The position numbers and the translations under genes are program-made. A stretch of DNA of 64,000 bases, taken from positions 1,372,001 to 1,436,000 of the forward strand of contig CALZFC010000029.1 in NCBI GenBank assembly GCA_945643635.1, in the 5' to 3' direction. This document shows, piece by piece, positions 45,798-64,000 of the stretch (positions are counted from its first letter, which is position 1; each line of letters opens with the position of its first letter). A model generated the notes under the pieces. The model saw only the letters and a list, made by a program, of their open reading frames with translations, ran no database searches and was not told the DNA's origin. The DNA comes from Allodiplogaster sudhausi (lineage: Eukaryota > Nematoda > Chromadorea > Rhabditida > Diplogasteridae).

Positions 45798-48072
45798 ATG
45801 GACATCTCGCAAGATGTTTTCACGGCCATTAGTGCGATCGAATGGACGAGCATAGGTTTGGTATTCTTCTCTGTAAAAGCCTCCATATTTAATCAATCAT
45901 AACAATTATATACGTTCAGTAATTGGTCTTCTCGCCAACAGCGCTGTCATCTATCTCTCCATTACATCAGAGCACCGCTCAAATTGGCAAGTACAAGTTC
46001 TACATCATGGCGTTCGCTGTCCACGACATTGTCTTCAGCCTCCTCTGTGCCATCTTTCGACCGGTACGTTCGAAGCTGAACAATTGTCCTTGTCTTGGCG
46101 GCGAGAAAAAATATACAAAAATAGTTTTTTTTTTAAATTCAGGTTTGTGGAATGATCAACGGTGGCTTCTTCTTGTTTATGCCGGGAATCGCTCGTAGCA
46201 GGTTTCTTTCTTAAAACATTTAGGAAGTGATGAACTTCCGAAACAGTATGGTAAACAGTAATCAGCTAACGTACATATAACGATTGTTATAGTTGGAGTG
46301 TCGGATTCTATTCCGGGACGCATACGGTGACAATTCAGCTGCTCGCGTATTGCTTCTTTTACCGCTACGTCATGCTGTGTAAGTCAGCTGGAGCTTTTCT
46401 TGTTATAAATAGCATTCCGTACAGAGTTCGACATTTTTTCCACTGTATAACCCAAAACCCAATCAATGGGTTAGCCAAGGGTACTTTTTCATGAGTTCAA
46501 CATACTATGTAGCTCGTTTGTTGGAGTCAATGAATGTGGAAATCGTGTGTTCTAATCCGCTGGGAGGCGAGTTTTCCACCCGGCCCGCGTACTGTATCTC
46601 CAAAACAAATTATATGCATAACAAATACATCATGAAATGTCTAGTGTTTTGGAATAGGAGTGGTTGTTATAGCACAATATTGTCCAAAGTCTGAAATGAC
46701 GCGGAATGATTTGAATGACATTTTGTAGTGCAAGGTTTTGCAGACCTCACATGCGTCCTTACTTGGAGCGTCGGGCGACCCTTCTGGTGATGGGCACCTT
46801 CTACTTCCTCGGTTTGGTGCCCTCATCAACTATGGCCTTCGACCATCACCAGAAGAGCATGAATACATGAAACACAACATCTTCGAACGTTACTTCCCAT
46901 GGCACACGGAGACGAGCTACGTCTTCAACTCGGTTCGTTGAGAAAGAAATTATCAAAAAATAAATTTAAAAAAAAAACGCAAACAACGACATTGCACGAC
47001 ATGTTTTATTGTTTGTCTTCTTTGTCTTCCAAGAAAGCTGAATTGCTAACTAACTGGCAATACTTATTTCGAACCGCGGAATGAGCGAACCAGGGAGGAG
47101 ACTCGTCTCGGTGTTGATCATGCTACAGACGGGCATTCCACTGTTCACAGTCGTCATCTTCTCTTACTTCATCGTCAAGGCTATCAAGGAGGTATGTACT
47201 ACAGTAACCTGAAGATTTATTTTGAATTTCTGCCCGTTTCTCGTATCAAGCCGGATTAGCGATTTCAGATGCAGACATGAAAATTGCTGTACGAAGGAAC
47301 AGAATGAGCATCCAGCACATCAAAATCGTTTCTTCTTACATATTTATGTATGTATGTATGTAGGTGCGTACTGACACGAACTCTCAGAAGGTGGCAAACA
47401 TTCAGCTGCAGCTCTTTATGGCACTCGTTGTGCAGGTTTGTCACAGAGACTATACATATATATGTATATGTACATCTATGCAAATTTTACATTTGCCAGA
47501 ATTTCAATTTAGTTACTGCAATCAAAAACCTATCAGAAAAAAAGTACTCATACTTTTCTTTAAAAAAAAGTACTCATACGAACTTTTCGTTTCTTTTGTT
47601 TTCAAGATTCATGCAGTTTTAAAGTGAATAAAGAAAGTTGGTGATTTTCATAATCCTTTCAAGATCTCGACACCACTCGTGTGCATCTTCGCGCTTGAAA
47701 CGTCCGCATTTTTTCTTCCTTTTATCGGCATGCAAGCGAACATTCCTCCTGGCGGCATCTCTGTCTTCTTTCCTGTCTTTCCTTGTATTGACGGACTTCT
47801 TGTGCTCATAATCGTCAAAGACTACAGGTAATGGGTGTTTTAGTTGGTTTTTTACAGTTTAAAATTCTTTGATACTTTTAAAGTAAGTTTCTAACAACAT
47901 TGGACTTCAACACTTGAAATAAGTCTAATGGATACAATCCAATTTTCGTCTCATTGTCAGAAAAGCCATTCTTGGATTGTCGAGGAAGCACCTTCGCGGA
48001 CAAACAGAAGTGACCATGGTCACCTCGACCACCGGCATTGGCGGATTTCCCTCTGATGTTAAGGGATGCTGA
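45798..48072 (+). pseudogene. Serpentine chemoreceptor copy R2, broken
   Basis: All nine exons are present: 45798-45855, 45920-46063, 46143-46201, 46293-46382, 46744-46932, 47078-47191, 47364-47435, 47664-47827, 47961-48072. Most exon lengths equal those of R1 (58, 59, 90, 72, 164). Three faults are visible. Exon 2 is 144 instead of 143 bases, with an extra base just before AGCACCGCT, which shifts the frame and leads to a stop in exon 3. Exon 5 lacks ten bases after CTCGGTTTGG. The exon 6 acceptor reads ACCGCG/GAATG with no AG. Downstream exons remain clean, ending GQTEVTMVTSTTG. Sequencing error could explain one fault but hardly three. Confidence 0.75.
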
Positions 48073-50871
48073 AACTATCGCCGTCGAACAGAAACAAACA
48101 CAAAAAGGGATTAAAGTCAAAAAGGACTTTTTTTTACAAAATGAATGATAGATTGATAGGTTTATTGCCCAGAAAAATCTATCCTCCCAAAAAGAACTGC
48201 ATCATCTGTATTATTTGATCATTATTTGTTTTAACCAAAAAGTGGAAAAAATCATCAATTACATATTTATCTTCTTTTTCGTCAGATTATTTGTTTGAAC
48301 AATGTTTGTTCAATCGAAAAAGTGAAGAAAAAAATCATCAGGTATTTGTCGCCTTTCTCGTCAGATTATTTGTCGATAACCACAAATAAAGTATTTTGAG
48401 CTAAAAGAAAAGTTAATGACACTTTCGCAACTCAATGAAAAGGTCAAAGAAGGAAATTTTATTAGTTACCAGTATATTACGTTGTGAGGGACACGAGGTA
48501 TAACTAAATAAATGGCTGTGAACTCTGCCGTCGTGTCTCTCTTTGTTCATAATGGGAACTTCGGGAGATACATAGTATGTAATACTCTCGCGAGATCATT
48601 GTATGTACAGTACTGCCCAACATTTCAGGTACATAAATTAATTAGATTAATTAGATTAATTTAAATAATATCAATTGAAATTTGAGCGATATTAGGCACT
48701 TTTACGCAGTTTCTTGTGTTTGTTCGGGTGGTTGTTGACATGCTGCACAAGTACATACAGTCAGATTTTAAAAAAGAATCTGAAATGACCGTTTAAAAAT
48801 GAATTTGGCCGGTTTTAGGAGGGTAATGGCCGTCTTTTAGATGCCGCCGATCTTGTGTTATCGAAATCACCTAAAACACGGCCATGGCCTCCTAAAACCG
48901 GCCGAATTCATTGTTAAACGGTCAGTTCAGATTCTTTTTAAAATCTGACTGTATTTACTTGTTCAGCATGTCAAAAACCACACTAACAAACACAAGAAAC
49001 TGCGTAAAAGTGCCTAATATCGCTCAAATTCCAATTGAAATTATTTAAATTAATCTAATTAATCTAATTAATTTATGTACCTGAAATGTTGGGCGGTACT
49101 GTATGTATGTTAGCCAATTTTCTACACCGTGAGATTTAACATGGCAATAATTCTGATATTTAAAGATGAAAATTGTTTAAAAAAATTTTTGATATAAAAT
49201 GTATGAATGTTTTAGGACGAAAGGGACTGACTCAAAAACGCGAGGAACCGTGCGCACATGACCAACTTCAACATAACATGGGCAGCATCGCCGCTTCTTG
49301 CGATGACTTTCTTTCAGACATAGGATTTTGCTCAGTGATAATTAGAACGTCATCTCTTTGACTTAGCGTTAGTGGTTCCTGTTGTTATAAAAAAAATAGT
49401 TATAAGTATTTTCAGTAGTATATTGACAAAATTCTACCCCATTCGCACACGATCGAAATCTGATATTTTTTCAATATTTGCCATGAACACTAGAACAGGC
49501 TATTTGGTAGCATACCTCAGGACACCTCGGACGATGTTTTCACGTCCACCATCAAATTGTTTCCTCTCGGCACCGGGCCACGCCAGTTTGTCAATATAAA
49601 AGTTAGTTCTGCTTTGAACGTACTAGTTTGGTTAGAATATATTTAGACTTTTCTTCGAATTCATTTCTTTGTCCTTCATGAGGCAATTCTCGCCCTTTCA
49701 GATCAAATGCCAAATGCAGACGAACTTATTCAGGACAGCTGTGCAAAGGTGAAATTGACACTATTATACTTAGTTAAATTTGGTTAACGACCACACCTAT
49801 TAAAGGGCCACCTGCTCCATCTGCAGTATGGTCGTATGTATATAACTTTCACTCTGCGTACTTTGTGACACTCCACGACTACTGTTTGAGCTAGCAGACA
49901 AAAATAACAATTAACATATTCTCGTGATAACAGAATTCAATTGCTAATTTCTGAAAAACAACATAGAGATTAGCATTTTTTCACATATTTCATTATGCCA
50001 TTCCCTCAACTTTTGAACTAATCTTCTAGGAACCGGTCCGGCTACTTTTATGACGATGTGTTTTATAAAGATAAGCCACACCTTCATTCTGAGAAACTTC
50101 GGTCACGGGTCCCCGAAGAACGGCAGTACAGGAATTTTGAAAATTCTCACCCCGCCCCGGAACGTTTTCTCACAATCAGATCAAAGGCGCGGCAGATGTA
50201 TGCAGCATGAACCTTCGAAGTTCAATTACACTTTTCCTCGAATTCATTTCCTTGTCCTTCAAATGTCAAGTGTATGTGAGTTATTATTGAGGACAGCTGT
50301 GCTAAGGTGCAATTGACATTTTAATATTTCGTGAAATTTAATTAACGACGAAATGTTTACCATGTTTAAGTGTCACCTGCTTGCGTTCGTACACAGCTTG
50401 AATGCTGACGACAATTCATTGAGCTAGACATGCATCACTTTAACATGTAAATTTGATTTACGTGTAATAAATTTCTGCTAATTCATAAAACATTGTCTAA
50501 AAACAATTACAGTTGCACATTTCTGAAATTATCAATTTCGAATTTCACGCCCATCCCTAGCCTTTCTTGATCTTCTCAAAATTCCCCTCCACTTCCCCTA
50601 CGAGGTTCCGCAATTCACATTTGTTCCCTTTGCTCTGGAAAGAGAAGTAACCGGAGCTATGCTCATTGTCGAGCACCTACCAATTTCTTTCTCTTCTCTA
50701 TTGCCTGTACGATGCCTGTTGTTCTTGCTGGCGCTCTATGAGAGGCTTTATTGTTTTATACATAGATTGTCAAGGTTAATAAACCTTTTCTTGTGCTATA
50801 AATACTTCCAGAGTCGAGTCATCTTTGCTCTTTTGCCCTTCTTGCTTTGTTAGACGGGTCATGAACATGTC
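48073..50871. other. Spacer with MITE and a diverged direct repeat
   Basis: Apart from the MITE at 48608-49101, it contains a diverged direct repeat: ~49640-49815 and ~50215-50365 share TTTTCCTCGAATTCATTTC-like sequence, GTCCTTCA, GACAGCTGTGC and AATTGACA in the same order. No gene was recognised. Confidence 0.45.
48608..49101. mobile_element. Tc1/mariner-like foldback MITE, ~494 bp
   Basis: It is flanked by TA on both sides. The ends read CAGTACTGCCCAACATTTCA and the inverted TGAAATGTTGGGCGGTACTG. The two halves are inverted copies along nearly their whole length, meeting near 48850 in a GGCCGGTTTTAGGAGG / CCTCCTAAAACCGGCC palindrome. TA target plus CAGTA ends fit a Tc1/mariner-mobilised element. 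Non-coding. Confidence 0.85.
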
Positions 50872-56251
<5,380 letters not shown>

Positions 56252-58148
56252 GGACACCGCAAAGAACTCATGCAGAGCTTCGATGAAAAAGCTGGTAAAT
56301 CTGCCCTACTGCATGGTTGTTCGTCTGCTACCTAGAAGACCTTCCTGCTCATCTGCGAATCATGTGGTCAAGGTTAGCTGTGCCCATCTTACGTAGATTC
56401 CTATTTTTTTTTATTTTAATTTTTTTATTCTTCGGCCGAAACTGAAGGCACCGGCCAGAGCTGCCGTGGCCGTCGTGGCCCTTGCCCTTTCAGAGATACC
56501 ACATCATTCCAATGGGCTACGATGAGTGCCCTTCGACAACTCATTGCTGCCACTATGCTTTCGCGTTTGATGCATTATTTGTAGTGTGACAGACTTGTGC
56601 ATTCCATGAATTTATTTCTTGATCTTGTTAGTTGTAGGTGATTCATGATGAGTAGTTCCAGAGTTTACTGCATCAATAATCAATGAACTGGAAGACGAAA
56701 TCAACTGATGAAAGAACTTGTGTCAGCAGTGGAAACGATGAGATGTGAATTGAATGGAGAAGGGACAAAGAATCAAGGGACCGAAGGAGCGAGTGAAGAA
56801 AAAAAAAGCGGTGTTGGAAGAAGGGATGGAAGGAAGGAGACGAGGAAACGAGGAGGGACTAGCGCTCGGGGCGACTACTCGACACACGACCCTGAATGAG
56901 CACGGTAGAATCCGTGAAGAAGTTGTTGGGTGGCGGAATTACGCGAGTAGTTGATGTAGACGAAATAAAGACCAAAAGAGACGTTCAAGTGAGAGACTGG
57001 GAGAAAGAGAGAGACGGATATTAAAATGGCAAGTTATAAAACTATAACTTGAGTAAGAGGATTTGAATGGAAACAACAATGAAAGGCAACTCGAGTAATA
57101 TTTATAACGACTAATAATAATAACGCGCATAAATAAATAATTGAAGAACGACGATCTAGAGCCGCCGCACTTGGCGGGAAGGACGTTAACAATGAAATGG
57201 AGAAAAACGCGATTGAAATGTAGACACAATTAAACACTTTTAAAACATCTAATAAAGGCAGGAATTTGAATACAAAAATGAAACTACGGAAATTCATTGG
57301 GTCTCGCGGATTTGAGTTCACTGATTCAGATAACAGACAGGATTTCCATAGTCATTGACGAAGTGCTGCATATCTCTGAGTTAATCATCGAGGAAAATTT
57401 GTTTGTTTTTTTCTTTTCAAATCCACATTCGAGCTCTCATTCTTCGATGACTGCTGATAATGGATAGATCACCAGCACGACATTACAGGAAGCTACGAGG
57501 TGTGCATAATTCGTCTCGGTTCTGCTGGCGCCAAACTTTGAGGTCTAGTCTATCATCGAATGAAAAGAGTCCGTTTGAAATGAAGCGTTTGCTAATACCG
57601 TGATGAAGAAAAGAGCTAAAGAACGACAGTTTTTATCTCACATATAGATATATATCTCATTTCTCATGACTTATTTGAATGAGGACATCCATTTTGATTC
57701 ATCGTCGAAGGTCATTTGTGGAGTACTTGATAATAGACAACAGCGTCTTTGCTGGTGCAATGAAGTGTGTATAATTCGTACCAGTTCGGTAAGCACAGGG
57801 GGGGGGGGTGTGCCGAACTGATATATCTATGCGTAAAGGTTTGTAAAGGCATAAAGGACAACTTCAACTCCGCATCATATACACAAGGACGCATCTGAGG
57901 ACTTTTGATTAGACCTTCCATTCATGATAATATTCGAAAACCCGCCGTTTTGAACTTCCCCTTTGACTAATGGTAAGCATTAACAATAAGGGCTCCAATT
58001 CTAACATCATCAAAAAAAGTTGAGGATTTTTATATCATTTATTTTCTATCGTACATTTGTACATGAATGTTGACAAATTGAATTCCTTCCTCATCAGGAA
58101 GAGAATTCGGTTTTAATATTTAAAAAAAAAATCGTTATGAACACTCAG
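56252..58148. other. Spacer between R3 and R4
   Basis: About 1.9 kb. Overlapping short ORFs on both strands at 56700-57320 show no domain or exon boundary. A G-run lies at 57797-57807. No gene found; the promoter of R4 would be in the last few hundred bases. Confidence 0.45.
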
Positions 58149-59639
58149 ATGGACGTCTCTGAGGATGTTTTCACGGCGATCAGCGCTATCGAATGGACGA
58201 GCATAGGTTTTTGCCGCATTCATCGCTGACAATTTCAATTTCAATTATGAGGACAATGTCTTTCTGTTGTCTGTTTATTCAGATCAAATATACATACATA
58301 TCTAGTCCACTTGACTACTCTATAGTAATTACAAAGTAATTACATACATTTCTGTGCTTTTCGTCAGTGATTGCTTTGCTCGCGAACGGCGCCGTCATCT
58401 TTCTCTCCGTAACCAAGAGCACCGCCCAAATTGGCAAGTACAAATACTACATTATAGCGTTCGACCTCCACGACATTGTATTCAGCCTGCTTTGTGCAAT
58501 TTTTCGCCCAGTCAGTTCAATGCTTAATAGTTGATCTTGCTTTGAAAAAATTTTTTATTGAGGTTTGAGGAATGATCAACGGTGGTTTCTTCTTGTTTAT
58601 GCCGGGAATCGCTCGCAGCAGGTTTCTGACAAAAAAGAATGCACCGAAGAATATATTACAACCCACAAATACAGACTCATCGGTATTTAGGATATGATGA
58701 ATTTCAGTAAGATGCTGTCCAGGAAACTGATTAATAATTGTTTTAGTTGGAGTGTAGGGCTCTACGCTGGGACGCATACAGTGACAATTCAGCTGCTCTC
58801 TTATTGCTTCTTGTATCGATACATAATGCTATGCAAGTGAGCTAGATCTTTATATGGCTAAACTTCAGAAATCTATTTTTTGTTATATATACATACAATC
58901 GTGGATCATCCATATGTAGTATGTTCGAACTCGTAAATAACAATAAACAACTGATTTGCCTATAAATGTACATATATCCAGACCCAACCTGCGTCCCTCC
59001 CTCGAGCGTCGAACTACCTTTCTCGTCATGGTCATGTTCTACTTGCTCGGATGGATTGCTTCCGGCTCTCTCATCAACTATGCGGCCATCACCAGAAGAG
59101 CATGAATACATGAAACACAACATCTTCGAACGTTACTTCCCATGGCATAAGGAGACGAGCTACGTCTTCAACTCGGTTCGCTAAACGGGAACTCACCAAC
59201 AGTTCCAGCAAAAAATACGACCTGATTTATTGTTGTCTTCCGAAAGCAATTTGACTACTAAATATAAGGAACTCAGCAGAATGACAAACTTACTGGCAAT
59301 ACTTATTTCGAACCGCGGAATGAGCGAACCAGGGAGGAGACTCGTCTCGGTGTTGATCATGCTACAGACGGGCATTCCACTGTTCACAGACGTCATCTTC
59401 TCTCACTTCATCGTCAAGGCTATCAAGGAGGTTGCGATCTACTGTAGCCTGAAGTTTAATTTTTAATTTTCGACCCTCCCAATATCAAGATGGATAATTA
59501 AAAGCGTATCTTCCCATGAGATTAGAAGTTTACAACATTTAAGAATCAGGCCTGAAATTTGCCGCACGAAGGAACACATATGTAAGTAGTTTTAGATCCA
59601 GTTTGCCTAAATCGAATTTCCTTAGGTGCGTACTTTCAC
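58149..59639 (+). pseudogene. Serpentine chemoreceptor copy R4, broken and truncated
   Basis: Exons 1-6 are present at 58149-58206, 58368-58510, 58563-58621, 58747-58836, 58982-~59178 and 59317-59430. Exon 2 is intact (143 bases). Exon 3 has a TGA (58566-58568) where R2 has TGT. Exon 5 lacks five bases near AACTATGCGGCC, giving a premature stop. The exon 6 acceptor has the same lost AG (ACCGCG/GAATG) as R2. Homology stops in the first codons of exon 7 (GTGCGTACT at about 59625), and exons 7-9 are absent. It is a dead, 3'-truncated copy most similar to R2. Confidence 0.8.
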
Positions 59640-60616
59640 GTGACACATCAAATGCAAATCCATCGGACAAGCGTTTTTGTACATCCAGTAAACAGGGAGT
59701 TTGCAAAGTTCGTCTCTACATCTGTTCTTCTTGTTTATCGTTGTGAAGTTTATCCTCTAAATTTCACCAGACGAGCTCGGAACTTATACAGCAATGAGCC
59801 CTCCTTTGATGGGTATACGGATAAGTTGTGCGTAACGCACCAGTCATGAGCAAATAGTCGACTGAAAAATCATTACACTGTATTCATAAGCTAAGCCGAA
59901 TACTGCACAATTCTACATACTTCCTCCTCAAAGAGTATGACAATGAATCACTGCTGATTATGTTATGAATGCCTTCTGATTTCTATGGCTCCATGTCTCA
60001 GTTTCGAAGACAGGATTTCCGCAGTAAAAACGGAAATGCCCCCGATGTCTTACACCATAATACGGACACAAATTCTTGTTGCCAAATCTGCTGACGGGCT
60101 CATATCGTCGTGGTTTCTTCACAATGACAGATTACAGCCGTCATTGTAGTGTGCCGTAAAGTGTACGCATGTCTGGTTTCGGTTGGCTGGCTATGAAGTC
60201 TGAACAGGCCAAGGTTAATCTAGCATCTACAGGGCATGTTCGCATGAAAGGAAGTGAATAGTGTGTCCATTGCCGGCACCGTAAAAGAGGCCGACTAAAT
60301 AATCAGAACAGATTAGTGTTGACAGCGCATATATAATGCCTCCTTTGAACATCAAGACAGCCATATATTCTTTTTTCGAGTTCACGGCCATGTACCCTCC
60401 CACATAATCTTTGCTGCGCATGGCTGAGAAATTTATGTTTGTATTAAATTAAGCATTTAGATTATTCTACTATTTTGGAATACCTCATATCTCTCTTTTT
60501 ACTGGTTTAAAATTCCATCTAGCTTTACAGCAAATTTCGCTATCTTGTTCATGCCAATCCCAAATGTATGGGTGATATTTGTTAGATGATTGTCTCTTAA
60601 GTTCAGAACTAAGAAG
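59640..60616. other. Spacer between R4 and R5
   Basis: No receptor exon or other gene was recognised in this ~1 kb, which replaces the expected 3' half of R4. The sequence is unique in the window. Short ORFs on both strands lack support. Confidence 0.45.
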
Positions 60617-62951
60617 ATGCCAGAGGGCATGGACATTTCGCAGGATGCGCGCACTGCGATTAAGGTTGTCGAGTGGACAAGTCTTGGTTAGTCTTGAGTG
60701 TTGATTGATTAGTACTCATCTTTTCGTAAATGATGGAGGAAGAATTAGTTAGTATAAGGAAGTATTCGGAAAAGTTGTCTCGTCTCGACTTGATTATTGG
60801 CAGTGATTACCTTAACTAAATCCTACTTCTAATCACAATCTGATCACATCACAACAAAACGGTGGGGAGGGTTACAATTTTCTCATTGGCACAACTGTCA
60901 CTTATCAGTGATTGCGCTGATCTCGAACTCCGTCGTGATTGTCCTCGCCAAGACAAAGAGCAGTCATCATATCGGAAAGTACAAATATTACATAATCGCC
61001 TTCGCTGTGCACGACGTTGTCTTCTCATGTGTCTGCTTGTTTCTTCATCCGGTAAGTCGATGATTTTTTCATTAATTATTTCCGTTGCAAAACAATTATG
61101 GCTTCTCTCAATCAACAGTATGTTTACTAGAGTGCTAAAGTACTATTAACGGAGTTAAAAGAATGTATTGTATAAAAATTTGCATGAAAAACCACTGTAA
61201 GATGTTACGACGACAAACAGCATTACAGGTAGCAGGCTTCATAAAGGGCGCCTACTTCATGATCATGACCGGAATTGCGCAGAACGAGTTTGTTTATTAT
61301 TTTTAAAGTGATTTTCAAAGCAAAAACACGAGCGAGAATGAATCATTTGATATCGAAACGATGACGAAACACGACATGATGATGATGCAACATGACATTT
61401 GGAACAGTTAAACAATAAGCAACATTCCAATATTACAGTTGGGGCACCGGTCTCTACGGTGCGACGCATTCGATCACAATTCAGTTGCTCTCCTACTGCT
61501 TCCTCTACCGTTACATTCTTCTCTGCAAGTTGGATCTGTTTAAAAAAGTTTAAAAAATCCTTTACAATAATGTAATTTTCACAATATTTCCTGCATAATT
61601 GTTGGACGTGGAAATGATGACGAAATACGAGAAAATTTTGTCATGATGACGAAATAGGAGAAAATTTAAAAATGATGACGAAATTCGAGACAGAGTTTCA
61701 TCTCTTCGCGCACTTGCCAGGCCGCAGCTGCGACGCTTTCTCGAGCGTCGAATGACCTTTGTCGTCCTCTTCGCCTTCTATATCCTATCGTGGATGGTGT
61801 CGGTGCTCGCGTGCAACTATGGCTACGCGCCGTCGGCCGAGTCACATGCGAAGATGGTGAGGCTCGTCATCGAGCCATACTATCCATGGTTCAACCACTC
61901 CATCTACATGTTCAACATGGTCACTTCGTTATACATTTTATTCTTTAAAAAATTTAATTCCCGCGCTTTTTTCTGAGCGGAAGCGCGCTAATTCAAAAAG
62001 TTAATCTTTAAGGAGTAGGAGATTAAGTAGTGGCGTCCTTTCAGGGAATGGTGGACGCGGCAGCAAAAGCAGCGACTGTCTGGCTGCTCGGACAGATCTG
62101 CTCTCAGCTTTTCGCCGTCATCATCTTCTCGTACTACATCATCAAAGCAATCAAAAAGGTGCCGCCAGACTAATTGCTCTGATTACTTTCAGAGACCGAG
62201 ACATCCAGAAACTCCCGTTATACCGTTTATCTTGCTTGCTTGTATATGAGTCATATTGCAGCATATTTGGGAAAAGGGGAAAAATAACACAATCATCATA
62301 GGTGCTTTACAACGAATGGAAATGTGTAGTTCATATGCATTCTCGCTAGCTCTACGGCAGCTTAGGGTTTGTTGTCCTCCACTGCTGCATTGCTTGATTG
62401 AGGTCCGCTCTGAATCGAGCAGCCGCAACATGGCCAGCCTGCAGATTCAGCTCTTCCTCGCGCTCGTTCTTCAGGTTTCCGAACTGAAGTGGGGAGGGGA
62501 GGACACCGTTCTCAAAACTCGTCCATTCTAGCTTGTCGCTCCAATTCTGTGCATATACGCGACGGAACTGTTCGCAATCGGATTTCCGCTTTTCGGCGTC
62601 AAAATTGACATTCCTCCCGGACCGCTTTCCATGGTCTTCCAGCTCTTTCCCTCATTCGACGGCATTGTCGTCCTTGTCGTTGTCAAGGACTACAGGTGTG
62701 TGTGAGCGAATAGTTCTTATAAACGTAACTTTAGGGATGAGCGAATAGTTCTTACAAACGTAACTATTCTCATAATTGTAACAAACACATAATCGTAACA
62801 ATTCCGACAGTCGTAACAATTTTCTTCATCGTAAGTAGTTTCTTGCAGAAATGTCGTCCTTGGATGGTCGAAGAAGTTCCTCGGCGGCCCGCAAGAAGTG
62901 ACCATGGTCACAACCACTGTCTTTGACAGGAGCGTCGTAGGAGAAAGTTAA
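60617..62951 (+). CDS. Serpentine chemoreceptor, Str-like superfamily, intact (copy R5)
   Basis: Nine exons: 60617-60686, 60909-61051, 61229-61287, 61439-61528, 61721-61919, 62045-62158, 62403-62474, 62532-62695, 62849-62951; all phases agree, giving 337 residues. Exon lengths 143, 59, 90, 72 and 164 are identical to R1. Landmarks: MDISQDARTAIKVVEW, HIGKYKYYIIAFAVHD, QLLSYCFLYRYILLC, MASLQIQLFLALVLQ, VVLVVVKDYR, and the shared tail GPQEVTMVT. The first ATG (60617) adds four residues (MPEG) before the MDIS start used in the paralogues; either may be used. No disabling change was seen. Expected role is a sensory-neuron GPCR; ligand unknown. Confidence 0.85.
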
Positions 62952-64000
62952 AAACAGTTATTTTCCAACCCTGCTTGTGTCCATACGAGGAACAATCATC
63001 ACTACTCGAATGTTTTAAGAGTTAAATTCTAATTTAATTTTTCCCAATATTTGGCGGTATGCTCTATTTATATTACATTATTTTGCATTTAATAAATAAA
63101 TAATTTTATTGATACTAATATTTATTTATTTATTTTATTTTTTTAGTTGTGTTTATCTATTAATCTCATTTTCATGGATCATGTAATAAAGGAGACAATA
63201 TATAAATGACAGGGCAAACGTTACATTGTAAATAATTGAATGTGTCATCATTAATACATTATCCGACATTGGCGAGCTAGCGAAAGCTGTACAGAAAGAG
63301 GTCTCAGTTTGAGTCGCTAACTTCTACCATTGTGAGTGAGAATCACAATGGAAGAAGTTAGCTATAAAAATGGATAAACTTATAGGCATTCTCTAAGAAA
63401 TCCAAAGATAATATCGCGTAAATAGTGATTATATATACACATACATCGAGATCATTCAACAATGATTCAGATTTGTTCTTTACATTTTTTTAAATTTCTA
63501 TCAAGAGGATTGTGAATGCATATTCCATGAAAAGGTTAATGCTAATTCAAACATGGCATTATTACTTTCTGAATAAACACGCTGCATAATCCATTCTGAA
63601 TGTTTGAAAATTTACATTTTCCTAGAACACAGCTTCTTCTTAATGACTAATTGAAAGTCTAATTTTTAATTTTATTAATTTTATTCTCTATCATATGGAT
63701 TCTCGGTTGCAAAAAAGAAGTGAATACAACAGCAAAATTTCCAATGTCAATGATTCGTTTCCATTCTTACGTGTTTGGATTGACTTTATTGGGTCTATTC
63801 GACCGTTTCGTTTGATTACGCAGGAGGTAGTAATTATATAGCCGCCAGCCGCCTGCAGTCCTTATTGCACAACAACGTTGATAGAACTGAGAATGTTCGT
63901 AACATTTAACTATTTGAGTGCTTTTCGGGGCTCGCAACTGATACATCATAAATCACTAATTCCACGTTACATACATCCCTGCCAGCCATGCGTTGCGTTG
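62952..64000. other. 3' flank of R5 to window end
   Basis: AT-rich (TTTATTTATT runs at 63110-63145) with an imperfect palindrome GCTAACTTCTACCATTGTGA / TCACAATGGAAGAAGTTAGC at 63320-63363. No gene recognised. Confidence 0.5.

Noticed and set aside
45798..48072. R2 as a functional receptor
   Set aside because: Two indels and a missing splice AG relative to the intact copies.

Overview
The window looks like nematode nuclear DNA, probably from a free-living rhabditid; I cannot name the species. The evidence is: many short phase-consistent GT-AG introns with TTTNAG-type acceptors, two cuticle collagen genes, a cluster of nematode-type serpentine chemoreceptors, a D-aspartate-oxidase-like gene, a divergent PP1-type phosphatase, and dense foldback transposons. 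No ORF track line is a whole gene; all gene models below were assembled by hand from exons, checking that splice phases agree.

Layout. 1-5351: nested TTAA-flanked long-inverted-repeat elements. 5964-10578 (-): a 15-exon gene whose phases join a signal peptide, a Cys-rich N-terminal half and a Thr/Pro linker to a complete D-amino-acid/D-aspartate oxidase. 12477-18997 (+): a 13-exon PP1-like phosphatase with a 3.2-kb TTAA-flanked foldback element carrying one ORF inside an intron; diverged copies of a ~450-bp segment lie on both sides of the gene. 21041-31246 (+): a repeatedly duplicated set of two small membrane-protein families (called D and E here), with intact and decayed copies. 31939-33952 (+) and 35186-36366 (-): two cuticle collagens, followed by a truncated collagen copy (38006-38383) joined to its own promoter. 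40481-62951 (+): chemoreceptors. Two copies are intact (40481-43337, 60617-62951), two related copies are broken (45798-48072, 58149-59639), and a receptor of a different, Srh-like, class lies between them (50872-56251).

The genes do not form one pathway. The picture is of accessory, arm-like nematode sequence: local duplication of surface, secreted and sensory genes, frequent copy death, and many foldback repeats that sit mostly in introns and spacers. The most notable items are the secreted Cys-rich/oxidase fusion, the TTAA/GAGAGC foldback family with its single ORF, and the D/E membrane-protein family.
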